The position numbers were made by a program, and so were the translations under genes. This document shows positions 24,977-60,372 of a DNA stretch of 64,000 nucleotides, piece by piece. Each line of letters starts with the position of its first letter. The first letter of the stretch is position 1. The DNA comes from Macrobrachium rosenbergii (Eukaryota; Arthropoda; Malacostraca; Decapoda; Palaemonidae): assembly GCF_040412425.1 (NCBI RefSeq), contig NC_089742.1:73549625-73613624 (forward strand), given 5' to 3'. The notes beneath the pieces are model-generated. The model had not been told where the DNA came from. It ran no database searches and saw only the letters and a program-made list of their open reading frames with translations.

Positions 24977-25202
24977 TTTTCATAACAGATAAATAACAAA
25001 CAAATTTCTTCATGTCGATACCAGCTTCTTGTATCCTCCTGGAAAACAAAAATTCTGGGTTTGAGAGCAGGAGTATGTCGGCGACTGAGACTTTGGGTGT
25101 TTACCATAATTAAAAGAAAAAAAGGCGCTTTGCATTTGGATACAAGGAGCTGGTGTTGACATGAAGAAATTTTGCTTGTTTTTTATTTATCTGTTATGAA
25201 AA
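24977..25202. repeat. Inverted repeat with ~60-bp arms and 101-nt spacer
   Basis: The left arm (24,977-25,036) includes TTTTCATAACAGATAAATAA and ATTTCTTCATGTC. The right arm (25,138-25,202) is its inverse, GACATGAAGAAAT and TTATTTATCTGTTATGAAAA, with scattered mismatches. No coding sequence. Confidence 0.75.
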
Positions 25203-25700
25203 CCCTGATGTCAGTGAAGATTAAAAAGGACTTGGAAATAAGTTTTCCAGTATCGTGTAAAAACATCTAGGAAATATATATAAAACAGTAGTGAATCTGG
25301 AGAATATAGAAAAGACGCCTTACTCCTGGAGCTTCCTTCAGAAAAAGTTAAAGACACTTGAAAAACAGCACGGGAGGAGTGAAAACTGATAAAGCAAAAC
25401 ACTTGATAAACATACCCACATCCATTGGTATATGTTCTGAATGCATTGCATTTGATTCTATGTGAGGCCTATCTGTTCATTCAATCGTGCAAGAAAAATA
25501 ACCCAGAAAATATGATGTCATATCCTTACACTATTAAACGGTATCACCACTCAACATCATTTCAAAAGCATCATCTTATAAACGTGGTATATGATACACT
25601 CGAGTCTAGCGGGTGCCGTTTTTCACACCAGGATTAACAGAGTACTCTATTAATCCTGTGTCACACTTATCACCTGAGCTTACGTAATAAAGAACAAGTA
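25203..25700. other. Unassigned sequence, 25.2-25.7 kb
   Basis: Nothing recognised. Confidence 0.35.
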
Positions 25701-26041
25701 AAAAATGCGCCGAAGTTTCTTCGGCGCAATCAATTTTTCTGTAGATCGTATAATGCTGTATGAGCCGCTGTCCATGAAACTCTCAGCCACGGCCCGGTAG
25801 TGTCCTGTTGTATAGCGTTTCCAGACGCACGATCATGGCTAATTTTAACCTTAAATCAAATAAAAACTACTAAGGCTGGAGGGCTGCAATTTAGTACGAT
25901 TAATGATTGGAGGGTGGGTGATCAACATACCAATTTGCAGACCTCTAGCCTCGGTAGTTTTTAAGCTCTGAGAGCGGACAGAAAAAGTGCGGACGGACAG
26001 ACAAAGCCATCTCAATGCGTTTCTTTTATAGAAGTAAAACT
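25701..26041 (+). repeat. Hairpin-rich interspersed repeat, copy D
   Basis: Has the best preserved 5' stem, GCGCCGAAGTTTCTTCGGCGC (a 9-bp stem with a TTT loop). The GCCACGGCC block and the central inverted pair follow, built on GGAGGGCTGCAATTTAGTA and TACCAATTTGCAGACCTCTAG. The 3' end has diverged (TTTTATAGAAGTAAAAC). Confidence 0.83.
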
Positions 26042-26356
26042 AAAACCAATGGGCATTTATTCTTTATTATGTCAACAAAATTAGTGTGAACTACGTTCTT
26101 TTTCTCGCGTGTACTAAGCGTGAAAGCTCCCCTAGCGCACTTGTACAGAGACACTGAGCATTTCCGTTTAACTTTTCTTTCATTTTACCCATTCATACCT
26201 GCTATGTAGTGGTAGGAGATGAAAACTTGTCTTGACATGTAATATTCTAAAAGGCTCGGCACAGGGTTCCAAACGGATTACTTTTCCTAGTTTCAAAGCG
26301 AAGAGTGAGGGTGGCAGGAACTCTTGCGTTCTTGTCTGCCAACACATACACAAATA

Positions 26357-26358
<2 letters not shown>

Positions 26359-26409
<51 letters not shown>

Positions 26410-26420
26410 GTGTATATATA

Positions 26421-26479
<59 letters not shown>

Positions 26480-26496
26480 GTATGTATATATATATC
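26359..26496. repeat. (AC)n-(AT)n microsatellite
   Basis: About 20 CA units followed by AT units with GTAT interruptions. Confidence 0.95.
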
Positions 26497-27049
26497 AGTC
26501 AGGACACCAGTGCCAAAACCCGGGACGGAATTGTTTCACGGATTTATGGGACATATTTCGAGTACCACTATCATTAGTTATCAACATAGTTTAAAAAAAT
26601 AATGTCACAGTTCTTACTAATAACAATTCATAAGACAAAAAACAGGAATTGACGGCAAAAAATCATAAAAATATATGTAAAAGATGGTTATAAAAGTGTA
26701 ATAAAATAAATTATAACATAAAGCGAAATAAAGCTTTTTGAATCAAACTTAAATACAAACAAGTATATTAGTAAACAACCCTCGAAATTATACGTAAACA
26801 AACAACGCGAAACTACCGCTGATGTCAACCTGTTATCCTTGTACCCAAGAGACCTTGCTTGTTCCTGTAACCCTTACTGGAGCTCATAGTTACAGTTTAA
26901 AAAGCAATTTATATCTATTTTGTCCATTGGCTAGAAATCAAAGTACAATTCCACGTGTAAAATAAATGAGATACTTCTTTAAAATTAAAGTCCCTATCAC
27001 AACATGCCTTCAGTCCAATCTGAGTTATAAATGGCAGCATAGTGGATGT

Positions 27050-27308
27050 AACCCCCGTAGGTGGTTAGTTCCGTCAGTGCACCTCATGCGGTGCACTGTA
27101 GGCATTACTTAAGGTTATTTGCAGCGTGCCTTCGGCCCCTAGCTGCAACCCCTTTTGTTCCTCTCCTAACAATTGATTCATAGTCCAAATGCGAGGTTTT
27201 CCTCCTATTACACCTTTCAAACCTTTTACTGTCAATTTCCATTTCAGCGCTGAATGACCTCATAGGTCCCAGTGCTTAGCCTCTGACCTAAACTCTATAT
27301 TCAATCCG
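27050..27308 (-). mobile_element. SINE-like element S2, copy 3, with target duplication
   Basis: TAGTGGATGT flanks it on both sides (27,040-27,049 and 27,309-27,318). It runs from TGCACCTCATGCGGTGCACTG through CTTCGGCCCCTAGCTGCAAC to CTATATTCAA and is reversed relative to copies 1 and 2. Confidence 0.92.
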
Positions 27309-27357
27309 TAGTGGATGTTACGCCAATCACGTTTGAAAAACTACGAGATCAGCTTAG

Positions 27358-27576
27358 ATGAGATGGCTTGAGCTCCTCGGTAAGTCTTTTCTTACCGGCA
27401 GATCTCTTTCAAGACCTGGTTACAGTGCAATTCGAGAACATAGCGAGGAGACTGGTCACCTTGACGTATTGAAGATTTTCTGTTTTAACTACTGCTCAGT
27501 TTGCTGCAGACCTCGATATTTTGGAAGTGTTGCTTGCATTCCTTCAAGATCAAGCCTTCGTTGGCTAGAAATGTAA
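27358..27576 (+). pseudogene. Penelope-like GIY-YIG endonuclease fragment
   Basis: A short open stretch reads LELLGKSFLTGRSLSRP then SAIREHSEETGHLDV. This matches the middle of Penelope GIY-YIG domains (R, E/H, GKS, TGR, and the conserved IxxHxxxTGH). The upstream cysteine/YIG part is missing and the downstream part is degraded. It is non-functional. Confidence 0.65.
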
Positions 27577-27956
27577 CAGCAGCTTCACTTACGTTTTTAA
27601 CTGGCGTTTTTGTGTACCATATTGACTAGTGCGTTTATGATATCCTTGTACAGTATCTTCAATTTAATTTTGAGTTTGATTCATAGAGCTTTATTTCGCT
27701 TTAACTTATCAATTATTTGATGACACTTTTATAGCCATTTTTTAAGTTTATTTTTTCAATTTTCACAAACAATTCTTTTTTTCATTATCATGAATTGTAT
27801 TAGTAAGAACCGTAATATATTTTTTGGTATGTTTTATTATAACGAGCGATAGTATTACCCGAAACATGTCCCAATAAATTTGCGAAACAATGCTGTTCCG
27901 GATTTTGGCACTGGTGGCCTTACTGATATGTAAATGGCGCTCCCCTTTTGGTGCAC

Positions 27957-27958
27957 AT

Positions 27959-28042
<84 letters not shown>

Positions 28043-28052
28043 TACATATATA
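27957..28052. repeat. (AC)n-(AT)n microsatellite
   Basis: A short CA run followed by about 35 AT units. Confidence 0.95.
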
Positions 28053-28255
28053 ACTTGTTTTAATGCAAGCTTATACATTAGCATACTGAGTTATACGTAC
28101 ACACGTGTGTCTACTGAGTTATAAGAAACATCTTTTTACATTTCTTACTTAACAAAGCATTGTTTTTCCTGTAAATTCCCTTTAATTTAAGGTTTATAAT
28201 AAGTTCTGCAGGTAGAAATTTTCATTCTATGCGTGTTGTAAATATTGCTATGTGT

Positions 28256-28256
28256 G

Positions 28257-28337
<81 letters not shown>

Positions 28338-28345
28338 TGTATATA
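28256..28345. repeat. (AT)n microsatellite
   Basis: About 40 AT units. Confidence 0.96.
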
Positions 28346-28741
28346 TTGCATTCATGAACCTTTACAGAATTTATTGTAGGAAATAACTATCAAAAGGTAC
28401 CAGAGCGTTGCTAAAACGTCTGAAATACGGCAAAAGGATCAAGAGGAAGAATAGCAAAGAAATAGAGTATCGGAACGGTTGCGGTCTGACCTGGAAGATC
28501 ACATAACCTGTGGGTAGCACAACGAGCGGCTTCAACCTGTATTATCTATCTGACACAAAATGTAAGTTTCGATGTCCTTCAGTAAAGTAAATGAGTTTGT
28601 AGGATCCTCTTCTGTATATCTCATGTTTCGATTTCGATTGTGTTTTCCTTAGTTCAGATTAAGTTCTGGAAAGTCTCTCTTTATAGTTGCAGTGAAAATC
28701 TCCTCGCCACAGAATCTTCAAGTTCCATGAGCCCCGAATCA

Positions 28742-28845
28742 GATAAAGATATGGGGAATTGGCTATGATTCCCTTTCAAAAAAAAAAAAAGCAGAGGTAT
28801 GGGGAACTGTCTATGATTCCCTTACGAAAGAATAAAAAAAAACAA
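28742..28845. repeat. Short tandem duplication
   Basis: GATATGGGGAATTGGCTATG followed by ATTCCCTTTC and an A-run recurs about 47 bp later with small changes. No other features were seen between 28,345 and 28,990. Confidence 0.7.
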
Positions 28846-28989
28846 AGGTGCCACAGTATCAAAGCCGAATCATTAATTCACAGTAACAAAAGAGCTAATG
28901 GCAGGGACACTGAAATGTTTAGTATTTGCGGTTCAGCGGAAACAGGAACTTTGTTGATTTTTGAAGACTGGATGCTAATATTTTAACTG

Positions 28990-29222
28990 AAACATATGTA
29001 TACATATATGTATATACATATATAAATACATACACACACACACACATATATATATATCTATATATATAATATATATATAGAGTTTGTGTCCTAATATGGA
29101 TGTATTTACATACACACAATATATAAGTAAACATATACATACATACACATATACATGTATATATACGTATCTAATAAACATATACATACATACACACACA
29201 TATATATATATATAATACATAT
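28990..29222. repeat. Compound AT/AC/ATAC microsatellite
   Basis: Alternating ATAC, AC and AT tracts, broken by short unique stretches. Confidence 0.9.
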
Positions 29223-29526
29223 CTGTGTCGTCATATAGATGTATTTACATAGGTATGCACTAGATTATATGTTTTTGGACTATCTTTAATATTTGCTAAA
29301 ATTACATTTTTACAGATATTAATCATTCACATATTTGTATTATGTACTTAGTACATTTTCAAGTATAAGTGAGATATTTCTGACCATGGTACATGTTACA
29401 TTGTCTGATTGTTACTTGACCCCATAAATCAGCGGTGATAATCGAGAGGCAGATATCACTTGCCATCGAACAGGCCTTAAAGAGGATGATGTCGTTCAAT
29501 CCTATATTTAATTCAACTCCTCTTCC

Positions 29527-29530
<4 letters not shown>

Positions 29531-29591
<61 letters not shown>
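29531..29591. repeat. (AG)n microsatellite
   Basis: About 30 uninterrupted GA units. Confidence 0.97.
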
Positions 29592-29593
<2 letters not shown>

Positions 29594-29991
29594 GACTTTG
29601 AAATCCGGAGGTTCTCCTGCACCAAGTTCGCCGTGAAATATCGCCCTTAATTTACTGTTGGGTCATAAAAGTTACTGTTTTCCATTCACAACAAGAGATT
29701 GTAAAGCTTTTGTAATGAGGAATTTCACTTGAGAGGAGATGGTTATTGCGTTTATAAATAAGTCATTAAATATTTATTGTTATTAGAAGAAAAAGTTGCA
29801 GTTTTTCTTAATTCTTTCCTATCGATATGTACTTGAATATTTTTTTTGCCGTCCCCACTACCGGCAGGTATTGAAAATGAAGACAATGACCTTAGTTTTC
29901 TAGGTGGAATAACACAAATAACTGGTAAAACTATAAAATACACTCGCCTGTATCATATATCTTAACCTTAATTAAATAAGTGCCTCTCGTT

Positions 29992-30300
29992 AGTTTTCTG
30001 TAAAAGAAAACTATTGAGATGGCGTTGTCTGTCCGTCCGCACTTTTTCTGTCCGCCCTCAGATCTTAAAAACTACTGAAGCTAGAGAGCTACAAATTGGT
30101 ATGTTGATCATCCACCCTCCAATCATCAACCATACCAAATTGCAGCTTTCTAGCCTCAGCAGTTTTTTTTATATTATTTAAGGTTAAAGTTCGTCATGAC
30201 ATTGCGTCTGGCAACGCTATAGGACAGGCCACTACGGGGCCGTGGCTGAAAGTTTCATGGGCCATGGCTCATACGGCATTATACACTGTACAGAAAAATC
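29992..30300 (-). repeat. Hairpin-rich interspersed repeat, copy E
   Basis: The only reversed copy. It begins AGTTTTCTGTAAAAGAAAACT, a small hairpin equal to the 3' end of the other copies, and ends at TGTACAGAAAA. The central inverted pair is present (GAGCTACAAATTGGTATG and CATACCAAATTGCAGCT). The 5' GCGCC stem is degraded to ATGCTCCGAGG (30,330-30,345) or lost. Confidence 0.78.
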
Positions 30301-30442
30301 GACAATCTAGAAATGATCAAAAATGCTCCGAGGATTGTAAATCAGCTAAAAAAATTATTCAGCAAACACTGAGTCACTCACATTTATTAAACAGAACAAA
30401 TAACATAGACAAAAGACCAGGCTTTAGTCAGGAGAGAGGCAA

Positions 30443-31117
30443 TTGATTAATAATGTAAGAGGTACACACCTTCTACCTTCTCGGGAATACACCAAGCTTC
30501 ATTTGGAAAAGAAGAAACAATGTTGCCACCGAAAGAGAAGAGTCAGTTTTCACACAAAAGAACGAACCGAATTCTTAGTAAGTGACGAAATGCTCGCATT
30601 CTTCAGGAGGTTGGGCACCTCAGTCTGACTTTTTTCTGCCCACTATCCACAGTCAAATGGTAGGGCAGAGGCGGCAGTCAAGACTACGAAGCGAATCATT
30701 AGAGCCAACACTGGAGGAGGAGGGAGTCTCAATAATGATAAAGCATCCCTCGCCGTCCTCCAGTATCTTAACACAACCCTACATGGGGTGGATAAGTCCC
30801 CAGTGCAACTCGCCCACAGCCAGACAACATTATAAAGTAACCAGGCACTGGCACCGGACACTCAGAAAACGGGAACTGGAAATGGCAAAAGTGCAAGAAA
30901 AACTACACTACGTGGACACCCCCCGAGACGGTTGATGCCCCTAGAGACAGGTGTACGTGTTCAATTCCAAAATCAAGCCTCCAGCAGGTGGGACAGAACA
31001 GGTGTTGTGAAAGAAACTTCCCCACACCGTCAGTACACAGTAAGATCAGATGGCAGTGGCCGCTTATCCTCACGCAACAGAAGACACTTGAGGAAAATCA
31101 ACGGGCAGCCGCTGTAA
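30443..31117 (+). pseudogene. Ty3/Gypsy integrase C-terminal fragment
   Basis: One frame from about 30,560 gives SDEMLAFFRRLGTS, a stop, then FSAHYPQSNGRAEAAVKTTK, the integrase core motif around the catalytic Glu. LNTTLHGVDKSPVQLAHSQ follows, another stop, then LETGVRVQFQNQ, RWDRTGVVKETSP and RNRRHLRKI. These match the integrase core end and the C-terminal RNRR domain of Ty3/Gypsy elements. Two in-frame stops disable it. A Pro/Thr-rich tandem tract (31,125-31,240) follows. Protease, reverse transcriptase and LTRs are absent. Confidence 0.82.
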
Positions 31118-31124
31118 GTGACTC

Positions 31125-31240
31125 GATACCCACACCCACTGTGCAGCCCACACCCACCGTACCGCCCCCCACCCACTGAGCAGCCCACACCCACCGCTCC
31201 GCCCCCACCCACTTTGCAGCCCACACCCACTTTGCCATTG
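31125..31240. repeat. C-rich minisatellite (CCCACACCCAC-type)
   Basis: Units such as GCAGCCCACACCCAC and CCGCCCCCCACCCAC alternate about four times. It lies at the 3' end of the Gypsy integrase fragment, where it would have coded a Pro/Thr tail. Confidence 0.8.
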
Positions 31241-31259
31241 CGCACTGTAAGAATTAAAT

Positions 31260-31652
31260 CCAAACCTGCATGGACGACAGATCTTGTACATTAAACACAC
31301 GGATTGATTAATGATTTTGTTCATGAAAGAGGTTTTCTCGCGTTTAAACAATTGGTTATGAGCTATTACAGTATTATTATATATATATATTTGCCTCAGT
31401 ATGTAGGTTACTTGTACTGGCTTACATTCCCGAGTGTTTATTACGATTCTTTGTTTTGTTTCTCTGTCTCTCATGTCTTAAGATGTCTGCTCAACAAATA
31501 CTTTTGTTGTTTCTTTATTTACTAGTGAATTTTGTGAAAAAACATTAGTTTAAAAACAATATTGTTATTGCCAAATTCTTGGAGGATAGATGTAGTGTTT
31601 TTTAGTGTACGGAGTTGTGGGTTGTCTCTCGGCAACTATGATGTTGCTGCCT

Positions 31653-31704
<52 letters not shown>

Positions 31705-32880
31705 CCTTGCCCGCATCTAGAGAGCATGTCCTGGTCTTTGTTAGAGCTTAGAGAATAAAGGCATTCAACCCAACAGCCTACAGATTTTGAGTGCTAAAAT
31801 AAAACCTTCTTCAGCCCAAAAAATTGGTGTAGGCTGAGTCACAAAAAAAAAATCAATGCCACAGTTCTAAAAAAAAAAAAATAATAAAAAAAAGAAAGTA
31901 CGAAAATCATTTTTCTTCGCTGGTTGCTGAACCAATCGAAGGTAACAAAACGATCGTCTTTTGTGAAATCACCACCAAGGAGGTCAGACGAGGCTATAGG
32001 GACTATGCTGTGCTCTCCCTTTTTCCAAGCAAATAGCCGAGGTGCGCAATTCGTATCACTAGCTTCTAAAGGTAACCCCGCGTGAATCTATTCATTGGGA
32101 ACTGGAATGACAATAGCATGCTCTTAAATCTATAGTACTATCTTTAAATAGAGCTTAGTCTCCAGATGGGTATCTGAATTCACTTACAACTATTTTTGGA
32201 CTTCATGCCTAGTTTGCATTAGTCTGATTAATATTTCTGAAACAATAGTAAGATTAATAATATTAGATAATAAATATACAGATTTTAATACATTCAACCA
32301 CAGGAGCATTATAGTTGGTTGAGGTTAATTAAGTTTATGATTTACCTGTTCTATAATAACAATCCGTTATAGAAAAATACCTAAAACGTGATAACTATAA
32401 ACCAAAATATCATACACTTTACCTAAAGTGCATATACTCTACAATGAAGGTTTTCTAAGGTTCAACCATTATTCTTTACGTTAAAGTCGTCCTTGGAATG
32501 CAGAGATATAACAACTGAATTGACAAGGGTTTCACATCAAATTTGAGCTGGAAGGCAGTTCGGCAATTTATCTAACTTGATTTGAAATATGAATGTGCAG
32601 TTTGTAATCTGCACCTCTGTTCATTTTGCTGGGTGCTGCTATACTGAAAGCTTAACATGTAAAGGTCCACTTTTTTTGGTAAACACGAATCGGTTTTAGA
32701 AGCAGAATTTTGAGTATATTGTATTTCAATGAAGTGTGCAAAAGTTAGAACTGACTCTTGGGATTTAAGACTATAAAAAAAGTCATTATTCTTATTCTTT
32801 TTAGGAAGAAGTGGTGTTTAAGAAGAAGTGTATAGACTCAAATTTTTGAAAGTTTAACCATGCTTCCAATATCCTAGTAA
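31260..32880. other. Unassigned sequence, 31.3-32.9 kb
   Basis: Apart from a (CT)n microsatellite at 31,656-31,701 and A-runs near 31,840-31,895, I recognise nothing. It lies downstream of the METTL24-like stop codon on the minus strand, so part of it may be 3' untranslated or flanking DNA. Confidence 0.35.
31656..31701. repeat. (CT)n microsatellite
   Basis: About 23 CT units. Confidence 0.97.
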
Positions 32881-32889
32881 CAATTTATC

Positions 32890-32944
32890 TCTCTCTCTCT
32901 CCATATCTAATATATATATATATATCTCTCTCTCTCTCTCTCTA

Positions 32945-33029
<85 letters not shown>

Positions 33030-33048
33030 ATATATTTATATATACACA

Positions 33049-33102
<54 letters not shown>
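32890..33102. repeat. (CT)/(AT)/(GT)n microsatellite in the METTL24-like 3' flank
   Basis: CT, AT, GT and AT tracts in series, starting about 65 bp downstream of the stop codon of the METTL24-like gene on the minus strand. If the 3' UTR extends here, the transcript would contain a long AU/GA/CA repeat. Confidence 0.95.
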
Positions 33103-33104
<2 letters not shown>

Positions 33105-33166
33105 ATTTCATCTACATTAAATTATAATGTTAACGGAAAACTAAATTTGCCAAAATTATTAATGCG

Positions 33167-57041
<23,875 letters not shown>

Positions 57042-57310
57042 TTTTCATAACAAATCGCAAGGTTTTTGATGTCTACACTAATCTATTGCGTGCTGATACA
57101 AATGGATCCGCAGTGTAAAGTGTTTTGAAACTGTCGGCAACAAACTGATCCCAGACAGATTGCGTAGACACGGGCATGCAGTTCGAGCAGGACAGGAGGC
57201 GATGGAGGAACAGGAGAGTGAAACTTCACATTTTAGCTCCAGCTTTTCCTCGACTGCGTGGCGCCACGGGGGGAGGGAGGGAGGGAGAGACTAGTGACCG
57301 CCGTGATGCA
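57042..57310 (-). promoter_or_regulatory. Possible 5' UTR/promoter region of the METTL24-like gene
   Basis: This stretch upstream of Met1 is richer in G+C and CpG (for example CGTGGCGCCACG) than its surroundings. On the minus strand it contains GATCAGTTTG, which fits an arthropod initiator (TCAGT). There is no clear TATA box or downstream element. An upstream non-coding exon is equally possible, so this is weak support. Confidence 0.22.
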
Positions 57311-57996
57311 AGACATGACGAATCACAGTACCGGCATTATGAGCAAGTTGATCAGCTTTTAGGGAATTTTTCTATTTCTGTTCTTTTTTTTTTATTTTTA
57401 TTGTTGTTTTATTTCAGTCTCAATTTTCTTTATTTAAGGAACACGAAGACACCATGGGAAAAGTATAGTTTTCATAATTAATTTTCATTTCTTTTGTCAT
57501 TCATCTTTCATTCAAATTAATTTTAGTTCTCTCCTTACTCTGCAGGATAAACCTATTATACAAGTTCTCTCTGAAGGAATCCTTTGTCCTTCACAAGCTA
57601 GTGAAGGTACGTTTGTAGAGTTGGCAATTTTTATTAACCATTACTGTTGTGTAATATAGCTGCCTAGACCCGGAAAGAAGGTTAAATTTTCGATAACCCG
57701 CTATTTGCCTTGCAAGCCAGCGTTTTCAATTATGCAATATTAAACCGATCTGCTTTACTTCAGCCGCATACTAAACTCGCAAATACAGCCCGTTTAGAAA
57801 AAGAGAAAGGGGTGGATAGGAGAGCTAAGGGAGAATGAGGAAGGAGCGTTTTGAAAGTAAATAAAAGAGGTGTACACGTCGAGATGATATTGCACTTTCT
57901 TGTTACGTATCATATTATAAAGCTACATGACCGACTTTCATCGCTTACATCAATGATGTGGTATAACGCTACATTTTAGTATGGATTAAGTACTCC

Positions 57997-58054
<58 letters not shown>

Positions 58055-58660
58055 ATCTACAGGTTTATCTTCTTGTTTATATCATCAATAATGTCATTAC
58101 TTTTTAAAGTTAGCCTATCTTTCTTTTGTTATTTCATGATATGAAAGTTTGAAGCTGCCACGGTCGTTGACGGTTAGTAAAGCCCAGCCACCGGAAGTAC
58201 ACAAAAACCCCGACTTTGGCCCTAATTTATAACTCTGGAAATATTCAACCGATCGGGATGGAACTTTGGCGTTAGAGCTTTCCCACTAAGGTCTCTGATC
58301 ATGCCAAATTTCATCGAAATCCGTTCAGCCGTTTCGGAGATCCAGATGTAGATTTTTGGCGTTCAGGGGATGTGGTTGGGGCTGGGTGGTTGAGGGACCT
58401 AACATACCTGTGGAGCAATAACGGTAAAAGACGCAGCCTTGATAATTAGTTACAGAATGCCATTCAAATTAGCCCCAAAAATTCAAATTTCCTGATGCTC
58501 CCATGCTCAGGTAAGGATTGCTCACAACATTAGAAGAGACGCCGTTTTCTTAATGCGTGTGAATAGCAAGTGGTGTTAGGAGAACCTGGCTGAGTTACTG
58601 TTAATTGTTTTAATTAAAAATTATCACACACGTTGAATTTCACCTGTGGTTTTGGTTTTC
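57311..58660. other. Unassigned sequence upstream of the METTL24-like gene
   Basis: Contains an (ATT)n microsatellite (58,000-58,052). At about 58,240-58,340 it has the phrase AAATTTCATCGAAATCCGTT followed by CAGCCGTTTCGGAG, which I associate with arthropod interspersed repeats. No coding sequence is supported. Confidence 0.4.
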
Positions 58661-58851
58661 ACTCCGCAACCTGATAAATTATGATGAAAGCGAAAAGTAG
58701 AAGTAGGAGTCTTTTTTTCAATCAGTATAGAAAGCGAATGCCATTATAATACGCACAACGCTAACCATACCTGAAGAGATAGACACTGGCATTTGTTCAA
58801 GCGTTACAATTTGAAGACATATAGCAACTTTATCCACTCAGAAGCGCGTGA

Positions 58852-59109
58852 TCATATAAAAGCAACGCTTCTTTGTGTGTAACATTTTTTTCTTCTTTTT
58901 TCTTCTTTGTCATCGAGAATAATATGCGCGAACTCATTCCAATTGTTGCTGTTGCCGAGACTAGGGTAATGTTCAACAACAACCTGGGCTGGGTCAATGT
59001 TAAGTGGTACTGGAATCAGGCACTCTTGCATAATTTTCACATCATCAGCGGTGGCTCGTCCAAAACGAAGCCACTTCAATATGCGTATTATAATTACACT
59101 CGCTTTCAA
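58852..59109 (-). pseudogene. Helicase-like reading frame fragment inside the inverted-repeat element
   Basis: An 85-codon open frame without an ATG at its start reads ILKWLRFGRATADDVKIM, then LNIDPAQVVVEHYPSLG and FAHIILDDKEEKRRKK. The first part recalls the (L)xxLRxGxxTxxDxxxxxxR stretch of PIF1/Helitron-type helicases; the rest I do not recognise. Its start lies within the inverted repeat. It is either a captured gene fragment, the residue of a larger transposase-associated protein, or chance. Confidence in function is low. Confidence 0.3.
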
Positions 59110-59170
59110 TACTGACTGAGAAAAGACTCCTACTTCTACTTTTCACTTTCACCAGAACTTATAGCTCTTC

Positions 59171-59439
59171 GTTGGGCGAGTCGGTACAGCTGTGGACTGG
59201 CACTCGCCAGGCCCGAGTTCGAGTCTCCGGCTGGTTGATGAAGAGTTAGAGGAATTTATTTCTGGTGACAGAAATTCATTTCTCGCTATAATGTGGTTCG
59301 GATTCCACAATAAGCTGTAGGTCCCGTTGCTAAGTAACCAATTGGTTCTTAGCCACGTAAAATAAGTCTAATCCTTCGGGCCAGTCCTAGGAGAGCTGTT
59401 AATCAGCTCAGTGGTCTGGTAAAACTAAGGTACACTTAA
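59171..59439 (+). mobile_element. tRNA-derived SINE S1, copy 6
   Basis: The best tRNA-like head in the window: GTTGGGCGAGTCGGTACAGC (A-box side) and CCGAGTTCGAGTCTCC (B box). Full-length body and GGTAAAACTAAGGTACACTT tail. It splits the right inverted repeat of the element at 58.7 kb. ACCAGAACTTAT and ACCATAATTTAT on its two sides are a possible diverged target duplication. Confidence 0.9.
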
Positions 59440-59666
59440 ACCATAATTTATCAGGTTGCGGAGTAAAGCCCTACTCCCCACCCATTCTCTTGTATCCCCT
59501 AACCTCCATATCTGTCTCTTGTGGCATCGGGTAAAAAGTAGGGACAAACCAGCAAATTTCCAACACTGGTAGTTGAGCACCCGGTAGTACCGATGTTGTG
59601 AAGCCTGACACGGAGCGACGATGCTGCCAGTTACAAGAAAATACGTAATGAGTATATGTACATACA

Positions 59667-59806
<140 letters not shown>

Positions 59807-59967
59807 CATGGGCCTGGCTACCACTCATTTGCTACTAGCCAACAAGACAACAACTCAGTTCACCTACAGGCAAGTGTGGACAAGACAATTATGCTGGGGG
59901 GATGGAGCCGGTTGAAGGACCAACGCAGCCGGGCGGTAACCGATCGTGTGGACAAGGCCTTAAATGC

Positions 59968-60256
59968 CATAGATAACAGAATTTAGGCCAAAGGCCAAGC
60001 CCTGGGACCTATGACGTCAATCAACGCTGAAAGAGATATTGACAGTCTTGTAAGAAGGTTTGAAAGGTGTAACAGGAGGAAAACCTCGCGGTTGCACAAG
60101 GAAACAATTTTTAGAGAAGGTGGAGAGTCAAACTGAATATGAACGGAGGTACAGTAAAAGAAATGAGAGAGGTTGCAGCTAGGAGCCGAAGGAACGCTGC
60201 AAAGAACCATAAGTAATGCCTACAGTGCACCACGTGAGGTGCTCTGACAGCATGAG
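59968..60256 (+). mobile_element. SINE-like element S2, copy 4
   Basis: Near full length, from ACAGAATTTAGGCCAAAGGC to CAGTGCACCACGTGAGGTGC. No clear target duplication. Confidence 0.85.
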
Positions 60257-60372
60257 GCCACACGGTTCACTACCAGAAGGTTTTCATTCCCTAAACTATA
60301 AACACAAACCATCATTCACGTGTCATGCACTATCACTTATTTTGCTGTTCACTCATTTACAGCATTGCTTAC

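Larger units (their letters stand above)
26491..27930. mobile_element. Inverted pair of Penelope-like ends around a GIY-YIG fragment
   Basis: Arms at about 26,491-26,749 and 27,673-27,930 are inverted copies. They share CACCAGTGCCAAAA, TTCTTACTAATA, TATAAAAGTGT and AAAGCGAAATAAAGCT. The centre holds plus-strand coding remnants of the GIY-YIG domain (27,358-27,576). An S2 SINE-like element later inserted at 27,050-27,308. This is a second example in the window of a head-to-head Penelope arrangement, from a different element lineage than the one at 21.8 kb. Confidence 0.75.
58661..59464 (-). mobile_element. Terminal-inverted-repeat element carrying a short reading frame, split by a SINE
   Basis: The left repeat (58,661-58,755) starts ACTCCGCAACCTGATAAATT and includes AAAAGTAGAAGTAGGAGTCT. 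Its inverse occurs at 59,082-59,152 (AGACTCCTACTTCTACTTTT) and, after an S1 SINE, at 59,441-59,464 (AATTTATCAGGTTGCGGAGT). Without the SINE the element is about 510 bp with inverted repeats of about 95 bp. The inner part holds an uninterrupted minus-strand frame, described separately. I cannot assign a superfamily or confirm a target duplication. Confidence 0.72.

Noticed and set aside
57176..57481. 101-codon plus-strand frame with an Arg-rich start and hydrophobic end
   Set aside because: It lies over the probable promoter/5' UTR of the minus-strand gene, and its hydrophobic part is translation of a T-rich stretch.
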